Shown: in pieces, positions 1 to 8,447 of the stretch
Layout: each line of letters opens with the position of its first letter
Position numbering within the stretch: position 1 is the first letter of the stretch
Assembly (NCBI RefSeq): GCF_014650995.1
Contig: NZ_BMWA01000038.1
Location: 1 to 64,000, forward strand
Length of the DNA: 64,000 nucleotides
Origin: Streptomyces viridiviolaceus
GTDB taxonomy: Bacteria > Actinomycetota > Actinomycetes > Streptomycetales > Streptomycetaceae
Direction: 5' to 3'
Notes under the pieces: model-generated
Databases searched by the model: none
The model's input: only the letters and a program-made list of their open reading frames with translations
What the model was told of the DNA's origin: nothing
Made by a program: the position numbers and the translations under genes

Positions 1-381
1 GCGCCTGAGGCTGTCCTCGATGGAGCGCTCGGTGGCCTCGGCGGTCCACTCGTGCACGATCTTGTTCGGGTTGCCGTACTCGAACAGGCCGCCCTTCTCA
101 CCGAAGTCGGGGGTGGCGGTCTCCAGCTCGTCGAGGATGACACGCCCGACCTTGGTGGACAGGACGTACGCGTCGCGGGGCTTGGTGGCGAGCACCTCGC
201 CGAGCCGCTCCTCGGCGAGGCCGGCGCCGTAGAAGGGGGCGGTGTCGTAGTAGCGGATGCCGTGGTCCCAGGCGGCTTCGACGGTGGCTGCGGCCTCGTC
301 GTCGGGGATCGCGCGGAACATGTTGCCGAGCGGGGCGGTACCGAAGCCGAGACGGCCGGGAAGGATTTCCTTGAGCGACAT
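1..381 (-). CDS. Aldo/keto reductase, 3' end outside window
   Basis: NADPH-dependent aldo/keto reductase, cut by the window edge; the N-terminal 127 codons are present. The protein opens with a TIM-barrel first strand (LGFGTAPLGN) followed by the AKR signature in which the catalytic Asp and Tyr occur as YYDTAPFYG, and then the Lys region (LSTKVGR). The subtype resembles D-threo-aldose 1-dehydrogenase/pyridoxal 4-dehydrogenase-like AKRs. The ATG is preceded by AAAGG at a good distance. Its promoter region shares a TTGCAT/TATTGT arrangement with that of the MFS gene further right, suggesting control by the MarR protein encoded at 5032. Substrate cannot be told from sequence. Confidence 0.85.
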   Translation of the reverse strand, partial: MSLKEILPGRLGFGTAPLGNMFRAIPDDEAAATVEAAWDHGIRYYDTAPFYGAGLAEERLGEVLATKPRDAYVLSTKVGRVILDELETATPDFGEKGGLFEYGNPNKIVHEWTAEATERSIEDSLRR

Positions 382-489
382 GACAGTGCCTTTGCGAGGG
401 GGGTGAGGGGTGGAACGCCCTGTTGCGCGAGCGGCTCCGCCGGGGGAGCCGGGGGAGCCGGGGGCGGGCCACCGGATGAGCGCCGCACA

Positions 490-547
490 CAAATGCAAGC
501 GCGCTTTACGTGTGGAAACAATACTTGCATGCGCGGGCTAATGCAAG
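490..547 (-). promoter_or_regulatory. Promoter with ATGCAA/TTGCAT operator half-sites
   Basis: Read on the minus strand: -35 TTGCAT (546-541), 17-nt spacer, -10 TATTGT (523-518), serving the aldo/keto reductase that starts at 381. Half-sites ATGCAAG at 493-499 and 541-547 and CTTGCAT at 524-530 form inverted repeats around the promoter. The same arrangement occurs upstream of the MFS gene beside the MarR gene. MarR binding is inference. Confidence 0.55.
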
Positions 548-1072
548 TCGGTGGTACCGCGGTCGTAGTGGCGCCTGCCGGGGACGCGGTCCGCGGGGGC
601 GTCCCGGCCGCGAAGCGACTGCCTCATCCGTCCTCGCGTGTGACGCGGCACAGTGGCCCCTGAGGGCCGGAAGCTGCTCAACCGATGCAGGCGGCCGTGG
701 GGCCGATCGGTGGGCGTCTCGCTCGGGCCTTCGATGCGGCGGCGGTCCGCGGCAGCCGGCGCCTGGCGCTGCACCGGCTCGAACTGGTCGGCATGAGTGC
801 GATCACTGACAGCGCACCGGCGTCGCCACCGCGGCGGTGATCAGGCGAGAGGACGCGACAGTTCGACGCTCGCCCGACTCCTGGTCGGCGACCGCTTGCA
901 CGCCCCGCGCCGGCTCGAGCCCGCCGCGGCCGTGGCGGGCATGGCCGCCGGCTTGCCGGCTGTGGCTGGGCCCAACTGTCCTACACCACTGTCCCGTACG
1001 CGGTGCACGGCATCGCGGTTCGAAGGAGCCCGGCTGCAGTCCCGGCGGGCCGGCCGGCGAGCGCTGCCCTCC
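548..1072. other. About 525 bp without a recognisable gene
   Basis: Several frames are open by GC bias, for example 664-840 on the plus strand, but none has a ribosome binding site plus recognisable family features. It may hold decayed sequence. No repeat or RNA was recognised. Confidence 0.5.
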
Positions 1073-2110
1073 TCAGGAAGCGACCGTGCCGGCCGCATCG
1101 GTCCCGGCCGCCGGGCCGGGGGAGGGGAAGTGCGGCAGGACCGTCTCGGCGAGCTCGTGGAGGACCTCTTCCACGGGGCGGTCACCGGGGCGGAGGTTGA
1201 AGGAGACGTGCGCAACGCCGAGTTCGCCCATCGTCCGCAGGTGGTCGATCAGAGCCTGGTGGCCGGTGCGCAGCCCGAGCCGGATCGGGGTCGCCGCAGT
1301 GGAAGGATCCCCGGTGAGGTCCAGCTGCATGGGGGTGAGGTACGGCTTGGGCGTGCCGGCGGTCAGCTCCTGCCACTCCCGTGTCTTGAGGCGCAGGGCC
1401 CCCAGCGGACGCGGGTAGTTGAGGGACGCGTCCGCGTTCTGTGAGATCCACTCGGCCGACTGCTGGGCGTGCCCGGCGATGGCGAGAGGCACGGACGGGC
1501 CCGTGGGCTTGGGCAGGACGTCCAGATGACGGTCGGCGCCGAGTCCGAGCTCGGGGAGCTCCATGCCCGCACCGTCGGCGTACCGGGTCCAGGCGGCACG
1601 CAGGATCTCCACACCCCGGCGGAACGCGGCACCGCGGCCCTGGAAATCCTCCCCGAACAGCGGATACTCGACGGGCCGGTCCCCGCTCGCGAGGCCGAGG
1701 ACGAACCGGCCGCCGGAGAGCACGTCGACGGTGGCCGCGGCCTTGGCGACCAGCAGCGGATGCCGTAGCGGCAGCACGACGGCCGCGGTACCGAGCACGG
1801 CCCGCTCGGTCACGGCCGCCAGGTGCCCGAGGTGCGTGAACGTCTCGAAGACGGAACCGGCGTCGCCGAACTGCTCGGGATCGTAGAGGGGAACGTCCCG
1901 CACCCAGAGCCCGGTGAAGCCCAACTCATCTGCCAGGCGGGCGAGTTCGGCATGGCGGGTCAGGTCAGGGACACCGAAGGGGCGGCCCGCGGCCCGGTCG
2001 GCGCGCAGCCGGCTCGCGCCCCAGTCGTTGTCGAGGGGCAGCTCGAGCCCCAGAGTCGGCAGGCTCGCGGGGTTCACAAGCCGGTCAAGGGCGGTGGGAG
2101 TAACAGACAT
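1073..2110 (-). CDS. LLM class flavin-dependent oxidoreductase
   Basis: Luciferase-like monooxygenase or reductase of 345 residues, using reduced FMN or F420 in the bacterial luciferase TIM-barrel fold. It begins with the family pattern of an early strand (TLGLELPLDN), then LARLADELGFTGLWVRDVP and the central GGRFVLGLASGD flavin-binding segment. A late SAEWISQNADA segment resembles the 'BA3436' luciferase-type subgroup. It is the last of four minus-strand genes (MFS, HbpS-like, AKR, LLM) whose spacing grows from 46 to 165 nt, so co-transcription is likely but not certain. The ATG at 2110 fits the family N-terminus; the longer frame upstream is low-complexity and unlikely to be translated. Confidence 0.85.
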   Translation of the reverse strand: MSVTPTALDRLVNPASLPTLGLELPLDNDWGASRLRADRAAGRPFGVPDLTRHAELARLADELGFTGLWVRDVPLYDPEQFGDAGSVFETFTHLGHLAAVTERAVLGTAAVVLPLRHPLLVAKAAATVDVLSGGRFVLGLASGDRPVEYPLFGEDFQGRGAAFRRGVEILRAAWTRYADGAGMELPELGLGADRHLDVLPKPTGPSVPLAIAGHAQQSAEWISQNADASLNYPRPLGALRLKTREWQELTAGTPKPYLTPMQLDLTGDPSTAATPIRLGLRTGHQALIDHLRTMGELGVAHVSFNLRPGDRPVEEVLHELAETVLPHFPSPGPAAGTDAAGTVAS

Positions 2111-2275
2111 CACAGGCACAACTTTCGGGAACGCAGCGACGACGCGGGACGGCGCGGAGGTACGGGGTACAAGTACGGGCCCGCGCGGGCGGGACCTGCC
2201 ATCCACGCCCGCGCGAGCCGGAGCAACCCGGCGGGACGGCGCGGTGCGCCGCACCGCCCGGGTCGGTCGGAAGGG

Positions 2276-3103
2276 TCAGTTGAGCTCGTCCGGGTGGGGG
2301 CCGGTGCGCAGGCTGCGGTCGAGAGCGGCGATGGTGGTCATCTCGTCGTCGGTGAGGGCGAAGTCGAAGACGTCGAGGTTCTCGCGGATGCGGGCGGGCG
2401 TCACCGACTTGGGGATGACGACGTTGCCGAGCTGGAGGTGCCAGCGCAGGACGACCTGGGCGGGCGACTTGCCGTAACGGGCGGCGATGGTGGTGATCGC
2501 CTCGTCGCCCAGGACGGCGCCCTGTGCCAGCGGGCTCCAAGCCTCGGTGGCGATGCCGAGCCGGGCGTGCGCGGCGCGCAGCTCGCTCTGCTGCAGTCCG
2601 GGGTGCAGCTCGACCTGGTTGACCGCCGGGACCAGCTCGGAGTCGGCGATGAGCCGCTCCAGGTGCGCGGGCTGGAAGTTGGACACGCCCGCGGCACGGA
2701 TCCGGCCCTCGGCGACGAGCTTCTCGATGGCCTTCCAGGACTCGCGGTAAAGGTCGCGGGCCGGGGTCGGCCAGTGGATCAGGTACAGGTCGACGTGGTC
2801 CAGGCCCAGCTTGGCCAGGCTGGCATCGAAGGCCGTGAGCGTGGCGTCGTAGCCCTGGTCGGCGTTCCACAGCTTCGTGGTGATGAACAGCTCCTCGCGG
2901 GCGATCCCGGAGTCGGCGAGGGCGCGGCCGACGCCGGTCTCGTTCCCGTAGATCGCGGCGGTGTCGATGCTGCGGTAGCCGGCCTCCAGGGCGGAGCTGA
3001 CCGCGGCGGTGGTCTCGGCGTCGGGGACCTGGAAGACGCCGAAGCCGAGCTGGGGGATCTCGACACCGTTGTTCAGGGTGACAGTGGGAATGACGTGGTT
3101 CAT
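2276..3103 (-). CDS. Aldo/keto reductase (2,5-diketo-D-gluconate reductase type)
   Basis: Complete 275-residue AKR of the 2,5-diketo-gluconate reductase-like group, reducing carbonyls with NADPH. The tetrad is visible: Asp47 and Tyr52 (SIDTAAIYGNE), Lys77 (ITTKLWN) and His110 (LYLIHWP). The coenzyme-binding C-terminus has the VIPKSVTPARIRENLDVFDF signature. The ATG follows AAGGAA on the minus strand. It lies between the HbpS-like gene and the LLM oxidoreductase in a same-strand group headed by an efflux pump and divergent from MarR, a common layout for electrophile or quinone stress responses. The physiological substrate is unknown. Confidence 0.93.
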   Translation of the reverse strand: MNHVIPTVTLNNGVEIPQLGFGVFQVPDAETTAAVSSALEAGYRSIDTAAIYGNETGVGRALADSGIAREELFITTKLWNADQGYDATLTAFDASLAKLGLDHVDLYLIHWPTPARDLYRESWKAIEKLVAEGRIRAAGVSNFQPAHLERLIADSELVPAVNQVELHPGLQQSELRAAHARLGIATEAWSPLAQGAVLGDEAITTIAARYGKSPAQVVLRWHLQLGNVVIPKSVTPARIRENLDVFDFALTDDEMTTIAALDRSLRTGPHPDELN

Positions 3104-3202
3104 GTGTGGTTCCTTGCTTTCAGGCGGTGACGGCGGCGGAACCGCGGTGGCGTGACAGCGGTCCCGCATCCGATGGGGAACAGTGACGATCTGTGCGCGG
3201 TG

Positions 3203-3625
3203 TCAGCCGAGCGTCTCGATGGCGGTGGTGGCGAACCCGTGGTCCTGTCCGGGGGTGCCGCCGCCGACGCCGATGGCGCCGATCAGGCGGCCGTCGCGGT
3301 GGAGGGGCAGGCCGCCGGCGATGAAGAGGAGCGGCCGGTCCAGGGCGGTGGGCAGGGAGTGGAACGGGCCGTCGGGCTTGACGAGGTCGACGAGGTCGGC
3401 GGTGGCGGCGTTGAGCTGGAGGGCGGTGTAGGCCTTGCGCGTGCTGGTCTCGCCGGAAATGAGGACGGCACGGTCGTCGCGGCGGAAGGCGAGGAGGTGG
3501 CCGCCGGCGTCGAGGACGGTGACGCTGACGGTGACTCCGGCTGCTTCGGCGGCGGTGCGGGCGGCGGTCACGAGGGTTTCGGCCTCGCGGGTGGTCAGCG
3601 GCGCGATGGCGGTGGTGGTGCTCAT
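3203..3625 (-). CDS. GlcG/HbpS-family protein
   Basis: 140-residue single-domain protein of the GlcG/HbpS (heme-binding, DUF336) family. Features seen: N-terminal helix TREAETLVTAARTAAEAAG, the VSVTVLDAGGHLLAFRRDD strand pair, the SRKAYTA-like helix (STRKAYTALQL) and the glycine-rich end IGAIGVGGGTPGQDHG. Family members bind heme or small molecules, or act as accessory proteins beside oxidoreductases. There is no signal peptide, unlike secreted Streptomyces HbpS, so a cytosolic role is expected. A GAAGGA site precedes the ATG. Its place between the MFS and AKR genes argues for one transcript. Confidence 0.85.
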   Translation of the reverse strand: MSTTTAIAPLTTREAETLVTAARTAAEAAGVTVSVTVLDAGGHLLAFRRDDRAVLISGETSTRKAYTALQLNAATADLVDLVKPDGPFHSLPTALDRPLLFIAGGLPLHRDGRLIGAIGVGGGTPGQDHGFATTAIETLG

Positions 3626-3671
3626 GAGGGGTCCTTCACGAGGGGAGCGGACGGGGTGTGGGGCGGCCCGG

Positions 3672-4883
3672 TCAGGTCCGGACGGCCGCCGGGGTCTCTT
3701 CGGTCACCGTGGTTCCGGCGACGACGCGTCCGGCGGCGCGGGTGCGGCGGTCGAGGTAGGCGGCGACGAAGGCGAGGAGCAGCGCGGTGCCGGAGAGCAG
3801 GGCGCCGACCCAGTTGGGGGAGGTGTAGCCCAGGCCCGCGGCGATCACGATGCCGCCGAGCCAGGCCGCGAGGGCGTTGCCGAGGTTGAAGGCGCCGATG
3901 TTGGCGGCGGAGGCCAGGGTCGGGGCGGCCGAGGCCTGGTCGAGGACCCACTTCTGCAGCGGCGGCACGGTCGCGAAGCCCAGCGCGCCGATCACCGTGA
4001 GGGTGATCGCGGCCAGCACCTTGCTGTGCGCGGTCGCGGTGAACAGCAGCAGGGCTGCGCTCAGGCCCGCCAGGGCGGTGAAGAGCATCGGCATGAGCCT
4101 GCGGTCGGCGAACTTGCCGCCGAGCAGGTTGCCCAGGAACATTCCGATGCCGAACAGGACGAGCAGCCAGGTCACGGCGCCCTCGGTGTAGCCGGCGACC
4201 TCGGTCATCATCGGCGTGATGTACGTGATCGCGGCGAATACGCCGCCGTAGCCCAGGACCGTCATCGCCATGGCGAGCCACACCTGGACGTTCTTGAACG
4301 CGGCGAACTCGCTGCGGACGTCCTGCGTCTCGGGCCGGCCGGTCGCGGGCACCAGCCTGGCCACGCCCAGGAAGCCGATGACACCGAGTGCGGCGACGAT
4401 GAGGAACGTGACGCGCCAGCCCGCGGCCTGGCCGATGGAGGTGCCGCCGGGGACACCGACGATGTTCGCCACGGTCAGGCCCATGAACATCAGGGAGATG
4501 GCCGAGGCCTTCTTCTCGGGCGCCACCAGGTCGGCGGCGACCACGGAACCGATGCCGAAGAACGCGCCGTGCGCCAGAGAGGCGACGACCCGGCCGACGA
4601 GCATGAGGCCGAAGCTCGGGGCGAGGGCGGACAGGGTGTTGCCGATGACGAACAGGGCCATCAGGAACATCAGCATCTTCTTGCGGGACACCTTGGTGCC
4701 CAGCACGGTGAGCAGCGGCGCACCGATGACGACACCGAGGGCGTAGCCGGAGACCAGCCAGCCGGCGGTGGGGATGGTGACGCCGAAGTCGCCCGCGACC
4801 TGGGGCAGCACGCCCATGATCACGAATTCGGTGGTGCCGATCCCGAAGGCCCCGATGGCCAGGGCCAGGAGCGCGAGAGGCAT
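3672..4883 (-). CDS. MFS efflux transporter (DHA1 type)
   Basis: 403-residue drug:H+ antiporter-like MFS protein with about 12 hydrophobic segments. The N-terminus (LALAIGAFGIGTTEFVIMG) is the hallmark of the AraJ/Cmx-like DHA1 group, and a loop 2-3 motif A-like stretch VLGTKVSRKK is present. It heads a minus-strand group followed by HbpS-like, AKR and LLM genes and is divergent from MarR, so it probably exports the compound sensed by MarR. A strong GGAAGGTAG site lies before the ATG. The promoter is described at 4929-5001. Substrate unknown; chloramphenicol-type or sugar-type assignments would be guesses. Confidence 0.9.
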   Translation of the reverse strand: MPLALLALAIGAFGIGTTEFVIMGVLPQVAGDFGVTIPTAGWLVSGYALGVVIGAPLLTVLGTKVSRKKMLMFLMALFVIGNTLSALAPSFGLMLVGRVVASLAHGAFFGIGSVVAADLVAPEKKASAISLMFMGLTVANIVGVPGGTSIGQAAGWRVTFLIVAALGVIGFLGVARLVPATGRPETQDVRSEFAAFKNVQVWLAMAMTVLGYGGVFAAITYITPMMTEVAGYTEGAVTWLLVLFGIGMFLGNLLGGKFADRRLMPMLFTALAGLSAALLLFTATAHSKVLAAITLTVIGALGFATVPPLQKWVLDQASAAPTLASAANIGAFNLGNALAAWLGGIVIAAGLGYTSPNWVGALLSGTALLLAFVAAYLDRRTRAAGRVVAGTTVTEETPAAVRT

Positions 4884-4928
4884 GGGAGCTACCTTCCAAG
4901 TGATTGCGTGAGGCGCTTACGTCCGAAG

Positions 4929-5001
4929 ACAATAGTTGCAGACGCTCTATAAATGCAAACGCGGTAAGCGGTCGTGTGGATTTGCCTTCGTATGCAACTA
5001 T
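4929..5001 (-). promoter_or_regulatory. Divergent MFS/marR promoter with TTGCA operators
   Basis: Minus-strand promoter for the MFS operon: TTGCAT (4958-4953), 18-nt spacer, TATTGT (4934-4929). The 9-bp arms ATAGTTGCA (4932-4940) and TGCAACTAT (4993-5001) form a perfect inverted repeat spanning the divergent region, and a further ATGCAAAC sits at 4953-4960. The arrangement is nearly the same as upstream of the aldo/keto reductase at 381. Confidence 0.55.
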
Positions 5002-5031
5002 GGGTGGGATGCCCCGACGAAGGAGGCCCCG

Positions 5032-5502
5032 ATGACCGCAACCGCCCCCGCGCTCACCGCCCTGGCACATGGCTGGTGCGCGTTGTCCCTGCTGCACGAC
5101 AGGATCGAGGCGCACCTGGAGCGCGCCCTGCAGGCCGAGCACGGTCTGAGCGTGCGGGAGTACTCGCTGCTCGACGTGCTGAGCCGCCAGCACGACGGAG
5201 AGGGCGGCCACCTGCAGATGAAGCAGGTCGCCGACGCCGTCGTGCTCAGCCAGAGCGCCACGACCCGCCTGGTCACGCGCCTCGAGGACCGCGGCCTGCT
5301 CATGCGCTACCTGTGCCCCACCGACCGGCGCGGCATCTACACCAACGTCTCCGACGCCGGCCTCCAGCTCCTCGAGGAGGCCCGCCCGACCAACGAGACG
5401 GCCCTGCGCGAGGCCCTCGCGGAGGCGGCGGAAGACCCCCGGCTGGAATCCTTGGTGCGCACCTTCGACACGGTCCGTGCGCCGATGGGGGCTGCCGCAT
5501 GA
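5032..5502 (+). CDS. MarR family transcriptional regulator
   Basis: 156-residue winged-helix MarR protein. The DNA-binding core is visible as LSVREYSLLDVLS, MKQVADAVVLSQSATTRLVTR (recognition helix) and the wing CPTDRRGIYTNVSDAG. The ATG at 5032 follows GAAGGAGG. The stop codon overlaps the next gene's ATG (ATGA), so MarR and the quinone-oxidoreductase-like protein are translationally coupled. The divergent MFS gene and paired TTGCA/TGCAA sites suggest autorepression plus control of the MFS operon and the reductase at 381. This is typical of ligand-responsive repressors of electrophile or antibiotic stress; the ligand is unknown. Confidence 0.92.
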   Translation: MTATAPALTALAHGWCALSLLHDRIEAHLERALQAEHGLSVREYSLLDVLSRQHDGEGGHLQMKQVADAVVLSQSATTRLVTRLEDRGLLMRYLCPTDRRGIYTNVSDAGLQLLEEARPTNETALREALAEAAEDPRLESLVRTFDTVRAPMGAAA

Positions 5503-6428
5503 AGGCGATCACCCTCAACGGGTACGGCGGACCGGAGACGCTGCGGCTGACCGACCTGCCGGACCCGAAGGTGGCCCCCGGCGAGGTGCTGGTCCGGGTC
5601 AAGGCCGCAGGGGTCAATCCTGTGGACTGGAAGCTCGCCGAAGGGCGACTCGACGCCCTCATGGAGACGCACTTTCCCCTGGTCCCCGGTTGGGACGTGG
5701 CTGGAGTGGTCGAGCGGGTCGGCTTCGACGTCGAGGAGTTCTCACCCGGCGACGAGGTCTTCGGCTACATCCGCAAGGACGCCGTCCAGTACGGCGCCTA
5801 CGCCGAACTCGTCTCCGCGCACGTACGCATGCTGGCTCTCAAGCCTGCTGCGCTGACCTGGGAACAGGCTGCTGGTGTCCCGCTCGCCGGGCTGACGGCG
5901 TATCAGGCGATCAAGCGGGTCGGCGTCCGCGCCGGCGACACCGTCCTGGTGCACGCGGCCGCGGGCGGCGTCGGCTCACTCGGCGTCCAGATCGCCGTCG
6001 CGCTCGGCGCACGCGTGATCGGCACGGCGAGCGCCCACAACCACGACTTCGTACGGCGGCTGGGCGCGGAGCCCGTGACCTACGGCCCCGGACTCGTCGA
6101 CCGCGTGGCCCAGTTGGCGCCCGAAGGAGTCGACGCGGCCCTTGACTTCGTCGGTGCAGACGCCGTGGAAGCATCGCTGCACCTTCTCGGACGGCCGGAC
6201 CGGCTCGCGTCCATCGCCGACCCCGAGGCGGCCGCGAAGGGCGGACACTACGTCTGGGTCCGTCCCGACCCGGTGGACCTTTCAGCCCTCGCCGACCTCG
6301 CCGACAGGGGGGAGCTGAGGGTGCACGTCGAGAAGGTGCTTCCGCTCGACGAAGCAGCAGAGGCCTGGCGCCTGAGCAGCCAAGGGCACACGCGCGGCAA
6401 GCTCGTGCTGACCGTGGGCAGGCGCTGA
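5499..6428 (+). CDS. NADP-dependent quinone oxidoreductase-like protein (MDR, zinc-free)
   Basis: 309-residue medium-chain dehydrogenase/reductase of the zinc-independent quinone reductase group. The N-terminal GroES-like domain has AGVNPVDWKL and PGWDVAGVVE in place of zinc ligands. The Rossmann domain has VLVHAAAGGVGSLGVQIA followed by the ARVIGTASAHNHDFVRRLGA segment. The C-terminus GKLVLTV is typical of the family. It starts inside the MarR stop codon, so the two are made together. A likely role is two-electron reduction of quinones or enals sensed by MarR. A 14-bp hairpin follows the stop. Confidence 0.92.
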   Translation: MKAITLNGYGGPETLRLTDLPDPKVAPGEVLVRVKAAGVNPVDWKLAEGRLDALMETHFPLVPGWDVAGVVERVGFDVEEFSPGDEVFGYIRKDAVQYGAYAELVSAHVRMLALKPAALTWEQAAGVPLAGLTAYQAIKRVGVRAGDTVLVHAAAGGVGSLGVQIAVALGARVIGTASAHNHDFVRRLGAEPVTYGPGLVDRVAQLAPEGVDAALDFVGADAVEASLHLLGRPDRLASIADPEAAAKGGHYVWVRPDPVDLSALADLADRGELRVHVEKVLPLDEAAEAWRLSSQGHTRGKLVLTVGRR

Positions 6429-6446
6429 GCAGCTCGGTTCCTTGCG

Positions 6447-6480
6447 TCCGCGGCCGGCCCGGTCGAGGGCCGGCCGCGGA
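6447..6480 (+). terminator. Hairpin terminator after quinone oxidoreductase gene
   Basis: Perfect 14-bp stem (6447-6460 with 6467-6480) and a 6-nt loop, starting 18 nt after the stop. No U-tract, as is common in Streptomyces. Confidence 0.7.
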
Positions 6481-6512
6481 CGTGCTGCGCCACTGCGCCG
6501 GCACAACTGCCG

Positions 6513-6698
6513 GTCGGTCGTCATGACCGTTGCATCGACGACCGACTCCAGCTCCTCCTGGACCTGTTCACTGGGCCTTCGCAGGGCCTGGAAGACACCT
6601 GTGACCTTCTCCTGGAGCAGATGCGCCACCCCGGTTCGCGCGACGACGTCGCGCTCCTCCTCGCCGGCCTGACCTCCCGTGCCGACACACGCCGATGA
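6513..6698 (+). pseudogene. C-terminal remnant of a PP2C/SpoIIE-type phosphatase
   Basis: A short frame ending at a TGA reads IDDRLQLLLDLF, then EDTCDLLLEQM, then SRDDVALLLAGL. That order (acidic start, CD.LLE helix, DDVALL end) matches the last 50-60 residues of Streptomyces GAF/PP2C serine phosphatases. No start, ribosome site or catalytic part is present, so it is probably a truncated relic next to the insertion sequence. It could be a chance open frame. Confidence 0.35.
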
Positions 6699-6932
6699 CC
6701 CGCCCCCTGCACCGTGCGGGGAAAACGCGGAGGTGACGACGAGGTGCAGCAATCAGGACAAAGCCCACAACACCGAGTCAGTGCGCCTACCAGTTGGTAT
6801 GAGCGGAGGGGTCGTTCGGGGGCGGGAGGTGGAATGTTCGGATGGCTGCGTTGTGACGGTGCGGGCCCCGAGCGGAGGCCCGCGCCTGTGCTTCCGACCC
6901 CCGTAGCGGCCCACGCACCGAAAGAAGAGCAC

Positions 6933-7389
6933 TTGCGTACCACTGTCAGAAGAGCCGGATGGATGGCGGCCGCCGCCGCAACGATCCTCGTCACTGGCTG
7001 CGGAAGCGGCACCGGCGCCGAGCCCTCGGCTCCGGTCACTGCAGCATCCTCGGTGCCCTTCGGTCAGAAGGACGTGCAGGCGGACCTGGACGCGGCCAGC
7101 GCAGCCGCTGGGCTCCCCCGGGGAAGAACCAAAGGTTGGGTTTCCTCTGCTGCCTGACCGGTCGGCCGAGCCGACAGCAACGGAAAGGGAGCGGAAGTAC
7201 GCGGCCCTCGCGTCTGAGCTGACACCGTGCGTGGTCTCGTGGTCGTCCGACAACGCACAGGACGGATCCGGAGCCACTCTCGTCGGCGATCGTCAGCAGT
7301 GGGACTCCACGCTCGCCCACCTGACCGCGCGGGTATGGAAGGAGTCCCAGCCACCCGAGGAAGTGCCGTTCCGAGGAGACAGCTCCTAG
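6933..7389 (+). pseudogene. Lipoprotein gene with a one-base frameshift
   Basis: A TTG start preceded by AAAGAAG opens a lipoprotein signal (basic LRTTVRRAG, hydrophobic AAAAATILV, lipobox VTGC). The frame stops at 7157, but adding one C in the C5G4 run near 7120 gives GLPPGEEPKVGFPLLP and continues to the TAG at 7387-7389, about 150 residues in all. So this is either a frameshifted gene or a sequence error in a homopolymer. The restored protein looks like a short, secreted, lipid-anchored protein of unknown function. Its stop codon lies inside the CTAG target of the adjacent IS481 element, so the insertion did not cut the coding region. Confidence 0.6.
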
Positions 7390-7390
7390 G

Positions 7391-8442
7391 TGTATTGATC
7401 ACGAGCGTTGTTAACGCCGGTAGGGCTTGATCATGGCGAAGACCTCCGGTGTGGTGGAGCTGTCTAGGACTGCACCACACGGAGGTCTTCGTGTCCCACC
7501 GTAATGCCCGGCTGACCGTTCACGGCAGGCGGCTGCTGATCGAGCGTGTCCGTTCAGGTCGTCCCGTCTCCCATGTCGCGGCCGAGATGGGCATCTCGCG
7601 GCCCACTGCCCACAAGTGGCTGCGTCGCTGGCGACAGGAGGGGGAAGCCGGCCTCCACGACCGGCCCAGCCGGCCCCGCACGACGCCGCACCGCACTCCG
7701 GCAGCGTTGGAGGCCCGGGTCTGCCGCCTGCGCCGGGACCGCAAGCTGGGACCGGCCCGCCTCGGCCCGGTCCTGGGCCTGCCCGCCTCCACCGTCCACC
7801 GCATCCTGGCCCGCCACGGCCTGAACCGGCTGGCCTTCCTGGACCGGCCCACCGGACAGGTCATCCGCCGCTACGAACGCCGGCGGGCCGGCGTACTGGT
7901 CCACGTCGACGTCAAGAAGCTCGGCCGGATCCCCGACGGCGGCGGCCACAAGGTCCTGGGCCGCCAGGCCGGCCGCGCCACCCGCAGCAACATGGGCTTC
8001 GACTACATCCACTCCGCCGTCGACGACCACACCCGCCTCGCTTACAGCGAGATCCACGGCGATGAGAAGGCCGCCACCTGTGCCACCTTCCTTCGCCGGG
8101 CCGCCGCCTTCTTCGCCGCGCACGGCATCGACCGCGTCGAGCGGGTCCTGACCGACAACGCCTGGCCCTACCGCAAGAGCTTCGCCTGGCGCGACGCCCT
8201 GACCGACCTCGGCGCGGCCGGGAAGCTCACCCGCGCCTACCGGCCGCAGACCAACGGCAAGGTCGAACGCTTCAACCGGACCCTGCTCGACGAATGGGCC
8301 TACCTGCGGCCCTACACCAGCAACACCGAACGAACCGCAGCCCTGGCAGACTTCCTGCACACCTACAACCACCACCGCTGCCACACCGCACTCGGCGGCC
8401 ACCCACCCATCACCCGCGTAAACAACCCTGCGGGTCAATACA
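7391..8442 (+). mobile_element. IS481-family insertion sequence
   Basis: About 1.05 kb bounded by imperfect inverted repeats: the left end TGTATTGATCACGAGCG matches the reverse complement of the right end, TGTATTGACCCGCAGGG, and similarity continues to about 26 bp. Flanks are CCTAGG on the left and CCTAGA on the right, fitting the NCTAGN target duplication known for IS481. One transposase gene fills it. Ends and transposase look intact, so it may be active. Confidence 0.85.
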
Positions 8443-8447
8443 CCTAG
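7491..8447 (+). CDS. IS481-family transposase
   Basis: 318-residue DDE transposase. The N-terminal helix-turn-helix domain contains ISRPTAHKWLRRWRQEGEAGL. The rve integrase core follows, with acidic residues in VHVDVKKLG, RVLTDNAWPY and KVERFNRTLLDEW, and the family hallmark QTNGKVERFNRTL. A GTG start at 7491 gives the normal IS481 N-terminus (SHRNARLTVHGR). The stop TAG falls in the flanking target sequence just past the right inverted repeat, so the element borrows its stop codon from the target. Confidence 0.92.
   Translation: MSHRNARLTVHGRRLLIERVRSGRPVSHVAAEMGISRPTAHKWLRRWRQEGEAGLHDRPSRPRTTPHRTPAALEARVCRLRRDRKLGPARLGPVLGLPASTVHRILARHGLNRLAFLDRPTGQVIRRYERRRAGVLVHVDVKKLGRIPDGGGHKVLGRQAGRATRSNMGFDYIHSAVDDHTRLAYSEIHGDEKAATCATFLRRAAAFFAAHGIDRVERVLTDNAWPYRKSFAWRDALTDLGAAGKLTRAYRPQTNGKVERFNRTLLDEWAYLRPYTSNTERTAALADFLHTYNHHRCHTALGGHPPITRVNNPAGQYT

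Noticed and set aside
664..840. Plus-strand short frame in the 0.5-1.07 kb gap
   Set aside because: Open but without start signal or family features.
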